64,000 nt of DNA from Drosophila pseudoobscura (Eukaryota > Arthropoda > Insecta > Diptera > Drosophilidae): NCBI RefSeq assembly GCF_009870125.1, contig NC_046681.1, positions 19,977,001 to 20,041,000 on the forward strand, in the 5' to 3' direction. Under the pieces are notes generated by a model. It was not told the DNA's origin. It made no database searches and saw only the letters and a program-made list of their open reading frames with translations. Made by a program: the position numbers and the translations under genes. Of this stretch, positions 24,478 to 34,690 are shown in pieces. Each line of letters starts with the position of its first letter. Positions within the stretch are counted from its first letter, which is position 1.

Positions 24478-24775
24478 TAGGTTCCTTTTCCTATTGGCCC
24501 TGTGGTTCCTCCTGGCCCTGTTGTTGCTCTTGGCCTTGTGGTTCCTCCTGGCCCTGTGGTTCCTCCTGGCCCTGTGGTTCCTCCTGGCCCTGTGGTTCCT
24601 CCTGGCCCTGTGGTTGCTCTTGGCCTTGTGGTTCCTCCTGGCCCTGTGGTTGCTCTTGGCATTGTGGTTCCTCCTGGGCCTGTGGTTGCTCTTGGCCCTG
24701 TGGTTGCTCTTGGCCTTGTGGTTCCTCCTGGGCCTGTGGTTGCTCTTGGCCCTGTGCTTCCTGTTCAGCGAGAGT
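24478..24775. repeat. 18-bp coding minisatellite
   Basis: Tandem 18-bp units of two main types (GGCCCTGTGGTTCCTCCT and GGCCTTGTGGTTGCTCTT on the plus strand) are repeated about 15 times, alternating irregularly. On the minus strand each unit encodes six residues of the pattern (G/A)QE(E/Q)PQ. Since 18 is a multiple of three and the unit has no stops, several frames on both strands stay open across it. Confidence 0.9.
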
Positions 24776-24946
24776 ACGCATCCCAAGAGAGAGCAAGCAA
24801 CGCAGATCCGAATTTCTTCGGGCCCGCCATAGGGTAGTGGCTTGGCGCACTGTAGTCCCTTCGCGATTGATCTCAATGTCCGTATTTTGTTGATTCTCCC
24901 TCACACACGCCAGCATGACTCGCCAACCTTCATGAGTGTTGTCCAT
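24491..24946 (-). CDS. Unrecognised small protein with QE/PQ repeat tail
   Basis: 151 aa. The ATG at 24946 (context AAAAGATGG) lies just after a 3' splice acceptor (TTTCGTTTAG). The upstream noncoding exon seems to end AATCAG|GTAGGC at 25118, so a roughly 166-bp intron interrupts the 5' leader. Residues 1-65 (starting MDNTHEGWRVMLACVREN) look like ordinary globular sequence, rich in Arg and with Cys residues; residues from about 70 are the 6-aa minisatellite tail ending ...EPQGQ. I recognise no family. The open frame continues upstream of the ATG without another ATG, and that part includes the intron. The DRE at 25179 is well placed to drive it. Confidence 0.55.
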   Translation of the reverse strand: MDNTHEGWRVMLACVRENQQNTDIEINREGTTVRQATTLWRARRNSDLRCLLSLGMRTLAEQEAQGQEQPQAQEEPQGQEQPQGQEQPQAQEEPQCQEQPQGQEEPQGQEQPQGQEEPQGQEEPQGQEEPQGQEEPQGQEQQQGQEEPQGQ

Positions 24947-25178
24947 CTTTTCTAAACGAAATTCGAAAATGTATGAATGGAATAGCATGGTAAATGATAT
25001 TTTTAAAGGACAAACCTTGTACTGATGGATTTCTAACAACAATAAGCAGATCTGTTTTCGTGTGAATACTATTTTTTTGTGATATTTTACGTATTTTGCA
25101 CGAAAAGCATCGCCTACCTGATTTTTTATAATTGGGTCTGTCACTACCGCCGAATTCGTTCCGTCTATCGCACAAAAC

Positions 25179-25197
25179 TATCGATACACATCGATAA
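25179..25197. promoter_or_regulatory. DRE pair in a divergent promoter
   Basis: A perfect palindromic TATCGATA (25179-25186) is followed by ATCGATAA (25190-25197). It lies between the divergently transcribed small minus-strand gene and EIF1AD. DREF-bound DREs typify broadly expressed fly promoters, often bidirectional. About 60 bp separate it from the inferred 5' leader exon of the minus-strand gene. Confidence 0.65.
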
Positions 25198-25526
25198 GTA
25201 GAAAGAGAAGTATTATGATATGTCATCCCCATTGTGTACAAAAACCGAAATGAGCGATTAACCCTCTGTTAACACTACCAAAGAAAATCATGAAACTTTA
25301 GTTTTTCTTTTTTAATTTTGTGAGTAAAGAGAAAGGATAGGATGGATTTATAAGGAGAATTTAAAATATATTTATTTTCCGTGGTTTAACTCAAGTTGTT
25401 CACCTGTTTCAATGGAAGTTTTTCAATCGTGGTTTTAAATGGGTTAACGCACAGGCACTAATCCCCACTGTATACAAACAAAATTTAAAATCAATTTTTG
25501 TTTTCATTTTTCTGCAAAAAGCTATA

Positions 25527-26085
25527 ATGCATCGTTCACATCCGAGTACCACGCGACGGAAGCATTTGATTAAGGAAATGATGGAGGATGACTATGAACT
25601 TCCGACAGAGCAGCAGCAGATCGTGCGCGTCGTCAGAAGCTGCGGGAACAATCTCCACGAGGTGGAAACTGCGACGCCAGAGTCGGAGAACTTTCTGGGT
25701 GAGAACTGGGATGATCATCTAGAGAAACCACGACTAACGTACACCCATACGTAACTCTAATCCAGTGTCCATGCCCAACAAATATCGCAAGAACATGTGG
25801 GTCAAGCGCGGTGACTTCCTTTTGGTGGAACCCATCGAGGAGGGCGACAAAGTCAAGGCGGAAATATTCAAAATCCTCACCAACGACCATGTGAAGGAGT
25901 ACACCAAGGCAGGCATATGGCCGGAACGATTTGCCAAGAATCCGCCGCAGGAGGCCAAAGCACAGAATGATGATGAGGACTCCGACTTTGAAGATGATCT
26001 AACGCCCAACACGAATCGTCCCGTACAGGAATCCGATGAAGAGGACGAGGACACTGATACGGAGAGCAGCGATGAGGAAGACTGA
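25527..26085 (+). CDS. EIF1AD: EIF1AD orthologue (S1-like/eIF1A-domain protein)
   Basis: Two exons, 25527..25698 and 25766..26085, joined in phase (CTG G|TG TCC), encode 163 aa. An N-terminal basic segment ([12 protein letters not shown]) leads into an OB-fold of the eIF1A/S1 type: [19 protein letters not shown], then [21 protein letters not shown] and [11 protein letters not shown] strongly acidic Asp/Glu/Ser tail follows, which matches EIF1AD (haponin) in length and layout. EIF1AD proteins are nuclear and linked to late 40S maturation; that is family knowledge, not visible here. The ATG follows an A-rich leader. It faces Cep97 tail to tail, 308 bp apart. Confidence 0.9.
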
Positions 26086-26333
26086 CACGAGTTCATGAGT
26101 GCATTGTGGAAGTGCATTACAAAATTTTAGCTTTGTATATTTCTCTTATTCTTTTTCTTACTTTCTGCCCATCTTTCAAAATGTAGCAAAAAATAGATGG
26201 TCACTATGAATTAAGTGTTGTTCTTGTGGCTGCTGCTAAACTAAGTGTTTTAACTGAATTGAAAATTGTTGCAAAAGCTACATAAAAGCATAGGCGATTA
26301 ATTAATGCGCGTTGAGATCGATTCTTAAAGCGT

Positions 26334-26339
26334 TTTATT
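26334..26339 (-). terminator. Polyadenylation signal of Cep97
   Basis: AATAAA on the minus strand lies about 55 bp downstream of the Cep97 stop codon, in the 308-bp convergent gap with EIF1AD. Confidence 0.6.
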
Positions 26340-26393
26340 CACTGGGATTTGATTTCCTTTTCCTGAAGATGCAGCTCGCTTTGATGCAGGTGT

Positions 26394-29300
26394 TTATGCA
26401 TTCGCCTCCACCGATTCATCATGCTCCTTTTGCTCGCCATCGTCCGGCTCCATCTGCTTGAAAGGCAACGCCTCGATCTTGGACTCCAACGCCAAGGTAG
26501 ACGGTCGCGGTTTGGTGAACGGAAAGTTCGTTAGGTCCTCCATCTGTGGCGTGTGTACGGCAATCAGATCGGTTTGCGTGGAGCTACAGTCGCGCTGCTC
26601 CGACACGGGCACCTGGGCATCAGGTTCGGGATTGCTAATGAGAGCATACTGTGGCAGATTACACACCATCGTCAGGCAGTTGACAATCGTTCCGATCGAG
26701 CTGCGCAGCTGCTGCACCTGGTCCGTCAGCATGGTACAGCGCTTGGCCAGATCGTTGACCACAGAGGCCGAGTTATGATCAAGACTCACGGGGGCACTGG
26801 AATCCTCGCCCGAAACTGTGCCCTGGACTGCGGCGACTTGTCCTGCTGCCTTAGGATCCACCACATGCATGGTGGACACCTTCTTCCACAGCGCATTGAT
26901 GGCCTGCATTTGCAGCTGTTGGATCTTGCGCTCGTTCTCCAGCTGCGCCTTGGTCAGCCGCATGTCTTTGCTGAGTTGCCTGGGGGATACGAAAACAAGA
27001 ATTAGCTATTGTCTCAAGGAAATATTCTGCCATTCCTGGGACTCACTCAATGTACTCCTGCACGCGGCGTCTCTGTAGCTTCTCTGCAATATCGGGATTG
27101 TGTTTCTTACGGGTATAATAGCCACGCCACATTTTCTGTATAATAACCGCCGATGACTCCGTCATGTGCTCTATCAACCGATCCGTACAGTTCTGACTGC
27201 TGTTGTCCACCAGCTGCTGCTGCTGCTGTTGTTGTTGCTGCTGCTGCTGATTCCTCTGGGCAGCCATCTTCCTAATGGTCCTCAACTTGTCGATGTTCAT
27301 CTGCTCGCCATCATCATCCGTACTGCAACCTCCCGAATCCACCGCCGTCGTCGTCGTCGAAGTCATCTCCTGCTGCACTCTGTCTGTTGTTCTAGGGGCC
27401 ACCTTTCGTGGACTGCTGGTGGGACTCTGGGTGCGCTTCAGCAGGGGACTACGCACGCGGGGCAAATTCAGTTTGTTGTCTGTTCAGAGAATAAAATTAA
27501 AAGTGTACTTAAATGCCGTGTTACTACAGAGACTAGTTATGCTTGGCTGGCCACCTTTGTTTTTGTTGATTTTCGTTTTGTGCAACTGCGAGTTGAGAGC
27601 ACTGACCGTCACCCGTTGGGCAACGGCGGCGGGACAGACATCGGGACTCATCAGAGTCTCCGGCACGGGCACCATTTTCGAGGCAGCAGCCAAGGGACCA
27701 CCCGCAGGCGGCTGACTGAGGAATGTTTGATCTGTTTTGAGGACAGAGAATTTGATATATGTATATTTCGATATGGATACAATAAATGTAAGGAATAGCG
27801 TACCATTATAGGGATTTGGCGTTATATTGCGAGGCGTTGATTCCGTTGAGTTGTAGGTCTTGGTGGTCACGCTGCTGGACATACCGCTGCCGGCCAGCTG
27901 GAAGTCGCCATCGTTCTTGATGTTCTCGATTAGCGAAATGCTCATCTGCAGCGAATGATTGAGGGAACCATTATCGTTGATGCTGCTATTGCTGCTGCTG
28001 TTGCCATGATAGCTGTTAACCATGGACTCGGGCGAGCCCTGGCGGCCACTCAAGCGGGAGACTGCAAAAATCAAGCATGAAATTAGCAAATATCCAACAC
28101 AGGTTACAACTACACCTACATCTGGGTGACTGTATACGACTCGTGGGCTTCCGGCGATGAGATGAGGGTGAAGTGTTGGCCGAGCTATTCGCATGATTGT
28201 CCATGATCTCTTCCTGCAGCTGGCGCTGATGATGCTGCGCCTTGCTTAGGATTAGGCGCAGCTTGCGATCGTCTTCGTTCTCCAAGGCCTTGCCCACCAG
28301 CGGACAGAAAGTGCTCAGATGCTTGGCCAGAGCGAGCTGCTCGCCCACACGGAACTGGCGGCCCCGTCCCTGGCTGTAGAGCCACTCGGCCTTGAGGCTC
28401 TCGATGGGATCCACCGCATAGCCGTCAATGCACTTGAGGCTCATGCACCAATTCAAGACAAAAGGTCGATAGTCAAAGCCGCTAAAAGTTAAGGACATAC
28501 AAAAGTTCAGTGAGATTATGCCGAGTTTTTAAGGGAGGATCCTACTCACTCCACGCTGTTGGGACCCAGGGCCATGTTCACACAGCCATTCTCGGTGATG
28601 GAGAGGCTCTGCAGATTGCTCAGATGCGACAGCGTGCAGATCTCGTTCAAGTCGTCGATGTTGTTCTTGGCCAGCGTTAGAGTCTCCAGGGAAGTGGGCA
28701 AGTACTTGTCGCATTGCCGCAGATGCGTCAGACGATTGCCGTGCAGGTAGAGCTCCTTGAGGTTGCACAGATATGAGATGTCCGATATGCTGGTGACGCT
28801 ATTCTCCGCCAGATTAAGGCACTCCAGCGCCACATTCGTGTTGAGATGTTCGATGGTCTTGATGTTGTTGCCCTCTAAATTGAGCACTCGCAAATGCTGG
28901 CAATCCTTCAGGCCCTCGATGGAGAGAATGCCATTGAAGGAGAGGTTTAGCTCGCGCAGACAGTGCAGCCGGCACACGCCATACATGCGCAGCAATTGGT
29001 TTTTCGCCAGCGACAGCTGAAAAACATAATTTATATAAGCGCAAATTCAGGTTTTAAGAGGGTATCAATTTAAGGAACCGTTTCTATCTTGAGGTACGAG
29101 TCAATGTTGTCTATTTTCTGCAGCTCATTCTCGTCCAGTATCAGCTTGCGTATGTTGTGGGCATCTTCCTGCTTGGGCACCTTCTTCAGCTTCTGCTTGG
29201 ACAGGTTCAGGGTCTGCTTCTCGCTGCAGCCGCCTTCGTCGCCTGCCGTAAGAGAGGGGGGAAGATACAAACACACGTATATGTATACACATACAATGTA

Positions 29301-29526
29301 AAGTAATTTGATGACTTCATCGGGGTTAGTCCTAGTGGACTGGGGGCTGGGGAGCATCGCGCAGGTGCGACTCCAAGCCCCCCGACTCCACTGCCCAAAA
29401 GCAGACTGCAAATTTCGATGCATAGGAGACGAGCTCCCAACACCAGCTGCTGGGCTAGAAACCCCGGTCCAAACCTCTTGAGGTAGCGAAGAAAATTCCA
29501 TTACTCTTTTACGGCTTACCGCTCAT
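26394..29526 (-). CDS. Cep97: Cep97: LRR and IQ-motif centrosomal protein
   Basis: Minus-strand exons in transcript order: 29520..29526, 29079..29242, 28550..29016, 28120..28481, 27804..28061, 27555..27731, 27047..27479, 26394..26979. All junctions keep phase, giving about 817 aa. The first exon is only ATG AGC G. An N-terminal leucine-rich repeat array (about residues 20-235; for example LRELNLSFNGILSIEGL, LRVLNLEGNNIKTIEHL) precedes an LRR cap. Ser/Asn-rich linkers follow, then polyglutamine (about 560-570), an IQ motif (IIQKMWRGYYTRKKH, about 590) and a helical segment (ENERKIQQLQMQAINALWKK). This is the layout of Cep97, the CP110 partner at the distal end of centrioles. Donors at 29078 (GTTCCT) and 27554 (GTGGCC) are weak but are the only ones that hold phase. 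Confidence 0.85.
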
Positions 29527-30034
29527 GATGGCTGGTGGGTGGCACAGGTTAAATTCCAGCAGTTGTTACCGAACGTCGTTGCCAGCCGATTGGAGTGGCG
29601 TCCACCACGAAAAATCAATGTTGCGGAATGTGGCGTCGCTCCCTCTCAAGAACCAGTGTTTCTCCTCTTGCTGTGCCCCAGCCGTATGCTCTGGATGATG
29701 ATGTGCAGTCTTTGGGTGAATATGCAACTAAGAGTTTATGGTTCTAGTGCTGCCATGGCCAATAAAATATTTTTTTTCTTTTTTCTTGCCGCTGCGCTAA
29801 AATCCAAAATAAATGATATCGTTTATCGTGTTTGTAGTGTTGCAAAACACACCGCGCCAAGTGGCGTGTTGGTGTTAATGTTACGCTTTAACATAGCTCT
29901 GCTAACTTGGGCTGTTAGGCGCCATTAACGACTAAGCCTAATTTAAACTCCCTATTTGGTTTTTAATTTTTTTTTTAAGAAACGCTTAGAAAATATATAA
30001 AGCAAAGGTCGTAATAATTAAAAAAGGTCTGGAG
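29527..30034. other. Intergenic region upstream of Cep97
   Basis: This holds the Cep97 promoter side and the 3' flank of gene 1. There is an AATAAA on the plus strand near 29761 and a near-palindrome around ACACCGCGCCAAGTGGCGTGT (about 29847-29870). The plus-strand open frame of 129 codons starting at 29539 has no coding character. Confidence 0.5.
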
Positions 30035-33000
30035 TTATTTTGAAACTTTGCTCTCTTCCAAATTAACTGCTCCCTTACAGACCTCACTGACGAGAACCGG
30101 CACCCGCTCCAAATAATCCACCAGAGAGATCTCGTGTCGTAGATTTTGAATATACTGTTTTTGTATCTTGTGAACCATGGGACTGATGACCTTCGAACTC
30201 ACTATTTGATCTATTATCCCCAGAAGCACCTTCTCCTGGGCTTTCTTCTTCATACTCAAGGTGTCCGATTTGTTAGCAGACAGCTCCTGAGGAGCATTCG
30301 AGAAACTCTGCTTCTGTGATTGATTCGAATGCGACTGTTGTTTAGAAGAATTGCAAAAGAATGACTCCTTACACTCTTCCTGCGATTGCTGCTTGAACTG
30401 ATCTTGACACGGCTTCTGAGGATGATCCTGAGCCAAAAAGCCCATCTTCTTTGCATGCAACACCAGATCATCAGTAAATTTCATAAAAACCGATTGCAAT
30501 TCTATCTCGTTGCGGACCAAGGAAAGCAGCTCGTTCCCGTCCCTCACACTGATTTGATTCGATCTAGAGGAATTGGTCTCCGTACAAGGCATCTGATTCT
30601 CGTCTCTGAACAGCTTGTATTTGGATCCCATCTCGGGGTTCTCCTTTTCGCAACACTCGCATTCCATGTGATTATCCGATGTATTCTTATTCAGTTCAAC
30701 GGCAGAATCTGGAAAATGTTCCTTGGTTTTATCGACCATGAATGATGGTTGGAGATGGTCCCCGCTCCTATAAAGCACGTCGATAGCATTCTCTTTGGCT
30801 AACTCTGGGCTTGCCGGTACCAGGCGGACATTGCACTGAGAACCTGTCACTGGGACGACTGTAGTTTTTGAGCTGCTTTCGCTATGAATCCATTTATTCG
30901 CGCGTAGATTAAGCTGTGCCTGCTCCTGAGGAGCATTCGAGAAACGCTGCTTCTGTGATTGATTCGACTGCGACTGTTGCTCATTAGATGACTGTTGTAA
31001 GGACTGCTGCATATTCTGAGGGCTTTCAGAATAATTCTTCTTTGTAGATTTATGATTCAGAGACACCCGATACTCCTCCGATGGTTTCTGCTTGAGCTGA
31101 TCTTGACACGGCTTCTGAGTATGATCCTTATACGGATCCTTCTTAGGGGGTTTCTGGTACTCCGTCTGCAGATTTTGCTGCATAAAATTGTCTGGATTTT
31201 TAGGGGGCTGCTCATCAGATGACTGTTGCAAGGACTGCTGCATATTCTGAGGGCTTTCAGGATAATTCTTCTTTGTAGATTTATGATTCAGAGACACCCG
31301 ATACTCCTCCGATGGCTTCTGATTGATCTGATTTTGACACGGCTTTTGAGGATGATCCTCATACGGATCCTTCTTAGGGGGTTTCTGGTATTCCGTCTGC
31401 AGATTTTGCTGCATAAAATTGTCTGGATTTTTAGGGGGCTGCTCATCATATGACTGTTGCAAGGACTGCTGCATATTCTGAGGGCTTTCAGGATAACTCT
31501 TCTTTGTAGATTTATGATTCAGAGACACCCGATACTCCTCCGATGGTTTCTGCTTGAGCTGATCTTGACACGGCTTCTGAGTATGATCCTTATACGGATC
31601 CTTCTTAGGGGGTTTCTGGTACTCCGTCTGCAGATTTTGCTGCATAATATTGTCTGGATTTTTAGGCGGCTGCTCATTAGATGACTGTTGTAAGGACTTT
31701 TGCATATTCTGAGGCCTTTCAGGATAATTCTTCTTTGTAGAATTATGATTCAGAGACACCCGATACTCCTCCGATGGCTTCTGATTGATCTGATTTTGAC
31801 ACGGCTTCTGAGTATGATCCTTATACGGATCCTTCTTAGGGGGTTTCTGGTACTCCGTCTGCAGATTTTGCTGCATAATATTGTCTGGATTTTTAGGAGG
31901 CTGCTCATTAGATGACTGTTGTAAGGACTTTTGAATATTCTGAGGCCTTTCAGGATAATTCTTCTTTGTAGAATTATGATTCAGAGACACCCGATACTCC
32001 TCCGATGGCTTCTGATTGATCTGATTTTGACACGGCTTCTGAGCATGATTCTCATACGGATCCTTCTTAGGGGGTTTCTGGTATTCCGTCTGCAGACTTT
32101 GCTGCATAATATTGTCTGGATTTTTAGGATGCTGCTCATTAGATGACTGTTGTAAGGACTTTTGCATATTCTGAGGCCTTTCAGGATAATTCTTCTTTGT
32201 AGATTTATGATTCAGAGACACCCGATACTCCTCCGATGGCTTCTGATTGATCTGATTTTGACACGGCTTCTGAGGATGATCCTCATACGGATCCTTCTTA
32301 GGGGGTTTCTGGTATTCCGTCTGCAGATTTTGCTGCATAATATTGTCTGGATTTTTAGGAGGCTGCTCATTAGCTGACTGTTGTAAGGACTTTTGCATAT
32401 TCTGAGGCCTTTCAGGATAATTCTTCTTTGTAGATTTATGATTCAGAGACACCCGATACTCCTCCGATGGTTTCTGCTTGAGCTGATCTTGACACGGCTT
32501 CTGAGTATGATCCTCATACGGATCCTTCTTAGGGGGCTTCTGGTATACTTTCTGCAGATTTTTCTGCATCGTCTTGGAGGTACTCTGGCGATTCTGATCA
32601 TCTTTTGTCTGGGTTTCCGTGGGAGGATTCTCATGCGAGTGCTTCTTTATAGAATTATAATACGCAGACACTCGATACTCCTCCGGTGGCTTCTGATTGA
32701 TCTGATCTCGACACGGCTTCTGAGTATGATCCTCATACGGATCCTTCTTAGGGGGTTTCTGGTATACTTTCTGCAGATTTTTCTGCATCGTCTTGGAGGT
32801 ACTCTGGCGATTCTGATCATCCTCTGTCTGGGTTTCCATGGGAGGATTCTCATGCGAGTGCTTCTTTATAGAATTATGATACGCAGACACCCGATACTCC
32901 TCCGATGGTTTCTGCTTGAGCTGATCTTGACACGGCTTCTGAGCATGATCCTTATACGGATCCTTCTTAGGGGGTTTCTGGTATACTTTCTGCAGATTTT

Positions 33001-34690
33001 TCTGCATCATCTTGGAGGTACTCTGGCGATTCTGATCATCCTCTGTCTGGGTTTCCGTGGGAGGATTCTCATGCGAGTGCTTCTTTATAGAATTATGATA
33101 CGCATACACCCGATACTCCTCCGATGGTTTCTGCTTGAGCTGATCTTGACACGGCTTCTGAGTATGATCCTCATACGGATCCTTCTTATGGTGTTTCTGG
33201 TATAATTTTTGCAGATTTTTCTGCATCATCTTGGAGGTACTCTGGCGATTCTGATCGTCCTCTATCTGGGTTTCCGTGGGAGGATTCTCAATGGAATGCT
33301 TCTTTATAGAATTATGATACGCATACACCCGATACTCCTCCGATGGTTTCTGCTTGAGCTGATCTTGACACGGCTTCTGAGTATGATCCTCATACGGATC
33401 CTTCTTAGGGGGTTTCTGGTATACTTTCTGCAGATTTTTCGGCATCATCTTGGAGGTACTCAGGCGATTCTGATCATCCTCTGTCTGGGTTTCCGTGGGA
33501 GGATTCTCATGCGAGTGCTTTTTTATAGAATTATAATACGCAGACACTCGATACTCCTCCGGTGACTTTTGATTGATCTGATCTTGACACGGCTTCTGAG
33601 TATGATCCTCATACGGATCCTTCTTAGGGGGCTTCTGGTATTCCGTCTGCAGATATTGCTGCATAATATTGTCTGGATTTTTAGGGGGCTGCTCATCAGA
33701 TGACTGTGGCAAGGACTGCTGCATATTCTGTGGGCTTTCAGGATAATTCTTCTTTGTAGATTTATGATTCAGAGACACCCGATACTCCTCCGATGGTTTC
33801 TGCTTGAGCTGATCTTGACACGGCTTCTGAGTATGATCCTTATACGGATCCTTCTTAGGGGGTTTCTGGTATACTTTCTGCAGATTTTTCTGCATCGTCT
33901 TGGAGGTACTCTGGCGATTCTGATCATCTTTTGTCTGGGTTTCCGTGGGAGGATTCTCATGCGAGTGCTTCTTTATAGAATTATAATACGCAGACACTCG
34001 ATACTCCTCCGGTGGCTTCTGATTGATCTGATCTTGACACGGCTTCTGAGTATGATCCTCATACGGATCCTTCTTAGGGTGTTTCTGGTATACTTTCTGC
34101 AGATTTTTCTGCATCATCTTGGAGGTACTTTGGCGATTCTGATCGTCCTCTATCTGGGTTTCCGTGGGAGGATTCTCATGCGAATGCTTCTTTATAGAAT
34201 TATGATATGCAGACACTCGATACTCCTCCGGTTGCTTCTGCTTGAACTGATCATGAGTCGCCTTCTGAAGAGGATCCTCATGTGGATCTTTCTTAGGGGG
34301 CTTCTGGTATTCTTTCTGCAGATGTTTCTGCATCATCTTGGAGGTGCTCTGCCGATTCTGATCATCCTCTGCATGGGTATCAGTGTGAGGATTCGCATGC
34401 GAATGCATAATCTTGTCAGGATTACTGGACCGCTGCACTAGGACAGATCTGTGATGTGTTTTCTGAACCTTAGTCTTCTCCTGGATTGGAGTTTTCTCCG
34501 TAAGCCATTGCAATGTTCTTAGATCACTAGGAGATAGAATCTTATGGACTTTCTTCCGTAGCTTTTTCTTGCTCTGTGGCGGCATCTCATCCTCTATCGG
34601 GGAGCGATTTCTGTGACTTGTTTTTTCTCTGTTGGCATTGTGAGATTGCTTACGTGAATTCGAGCAACACTTGCGATCATCTGTATCCAT
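30035..34690 (-). CDS. Unrecognised Gln/Lys/Pro-rich protein with 15 tandem repeats (gene 1)
   Basis: A single exon of about 1551 aa. I use the ATG at 34690; the frame extends one codon upstream only as TTG. Residues 1-125 are basic and low-complexity. Fifteen tandem units follow (about residues 127-1235), all starting with a shared head of about 31 residues (YQKPPKKDPYEDHTQKPCQD...EEYRV) and ending in one of two tails: a 42-residue tail (SAYHNSIKKHSHENPPTETQ...) or a 46-residue tail (SLNHKSTKKNYPESPQNMQQ...). The unique C-terminus has a motif ELLSLVRNEIELQSVF (about 1383) and ends with a helical block (VISPMVHKIQKQYIQNLRHE... to VPVLVSEV). Both are shared with gene 2, which suggests a coding function, although no family is recognised. 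Fast divergence would fit a germline role, but nothing here proves it. Confidence 0.75.
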   Translation of the reverse strand: MDTDDRKCCSNSRKQSHNANREKTSHRNRSPIEDEMPPQSKKKLRKKVHKILSPSDLRTLQWLTEKTPIQEKTKVQKTHHRSVLVQRSSNPDKIMHSHANPHTDTHAEDDQNRQSTSKMMQKHLQKEYQKPPKKDPHEDPLQKATHDQFKQKQPEEYRVSAYHNSIKKHSHENPPTETQIEDDQNRQSTSKMMQKNLQKVYQKHPKKDPYEDHTQKPCQDQINQKPPEEYRVSAYYNSIKKHSHENPPTETQTKDDQNRQSTSKTMQKNLQKVYQKPPKKDPYKDHTQKPCQDQLKQKPSEEYRVSLNHKSTKKNYPESPQNMQQSLPQSSDEQPPKNPDNIMQQYLQTEYQKPPKKDPYEDHTQKPCQDQINQKSPEEYRVSAYYNSIKKHSHENPPTETQTEDDQNRLSTSKMMPKNLQKVYQKPPKKDPYEDHTQKPCQDQLKQKPSEEYRVYAYHNSIKKHSIENPPTETQIEDDQNRQSTSKMMQKNLQKLYQKHHKKDPYEDHTQKPCQDQLKQKPSEEYRVYAYHNSIKKHSHENPPTETQTEDDQNRQSTSKMMQKNLQKVYQKPPKKDPYKDHAQKPCQDQLKQKPSEEYRVSAYHNSIKKHSHENPPMETQTEDDQNRQSTSKTMQKNLQKVYQKPPKKDPYEDHTQKPCRDQINQKPPEEYRVSAYYNSIKKHSHENPPTETQTKDDQNRQSTSKTMQKNLQKVYQKPPKKDPYEDHTQKPCQDQLKQKPSEEYRVSLNHKSTKKNYPERPQNMQKSLQQSANEQPPKNPDNIMQQNLQTEYQKPPKKDPYEDHPQKPCQNQINQKPSEEYRVSLNHKSTKKNYPERPQNMQKSLQQSSNEQHPKNPDNIMQQSLQTEYQKPPKKDPYENHAQKPCQNQINQKPSEEYRVSLNHNSTKKNYPERPQNIQKSLQQSSNEQPPKNPDNIMQQNLQTEYQKPPKKDPYKDHTQKPCQNQINQKPSEEYRVSLNHNSTKKNYPERPQNMQKSLQQSSNEQPPKNPDNIMQQNLQTEYQKPPKKDPYKDHTQKPCQDQLKQKPSEEYRVSLNHKSTKKSYPESPQNMQQSLQQSYDEQPPKNPDNFMQQNLQTEYQKPPKKDPYEDHPQKPCQNQINQKPSEEYRVSLNHKSTKKNYPESPQNMQQSLQQSSDEQPPKNPDNFMQQNLQTEYQKPPKKDPYKDHTQKPCQDQLKQKPSEEYRVSLNHKSTKKNYSESPQNMQQSLQQSSNEQQSQSNQSQKQRFSNAPQEQAQLNLRANKWIHSESSSKTTVVPVTGSQCNVRLVPASPELAKENAIDVLYRSGDHLQPSFMVDKTKEHFPDSAVELNKNTSDNHMECECCEKENPEMGSKYKLFRDENQMPCTETNSSRSNQISVRDGNELLSLVRNEIELQSVFMKFTDDLVLHAKKMGFLAQDHPQKPCQDQFKQQSQEECKESFFCNSSKQQSHSNQSQKQSFSNAPQELSANKSDTLSMKKKAQEKVLLGIIDQIVSSKVISPMVHKIQKQYIQNLRHEISLVDYLERVPVLVSEVCKGAVNLEESKVSK
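30985..34310 (-). repeat. Tandem array of 219-bp and 231-bp coding units
   Basis: Fifteen units in gene 1. Reading 5' to 3' on the minus strand, with B = 73 aa (219 bp) and A = 77 aa (231 bp), the order is B B A B B B B B A A A A A A A, the last truncated. Neighbouring A units differ by only a few residues (for example YEDH/YKDH, QDQLK/QNQIN). The single A unit lying among B units and the shared head point to unequal exchange or conversion within the array. All units are in frame. Confidence 0.9.

Noticed and set aside
24494..24837. Plus-strand open frames encoding Leu/Trp or Pro/Val repeats
   Set aside because: Produced by the 18-bp minisatellite having no stops in several frames; no start context, splice or promoter support on the plus strand.
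25118..25144. N-terminal extension of the small minus-strand gene
   Set aside because: It begins with GTG, not ATG, and crosses a clear donor (CAG|GTAGGC) and acceptor (TTTAG) that mark an intron in the leader.
30985..34310. Regularly spaced repeats considered as a CRISPR or satellite array
   Set aside because: The units are contiguous coding repeats without spacers, in frame within a long protein, in a eukaryotic genome.
31226..34441. Series of plus-strand Leu/Ile/Arg-rich open frames (up to 270 codons) repeating every 219 or 231 bp
   Set aside because: They are antisense shadows of the gene 1 repeat array. The minus-strand frame is continuous for 1551 codons and ends in a C-terminus conserved in gene 2.
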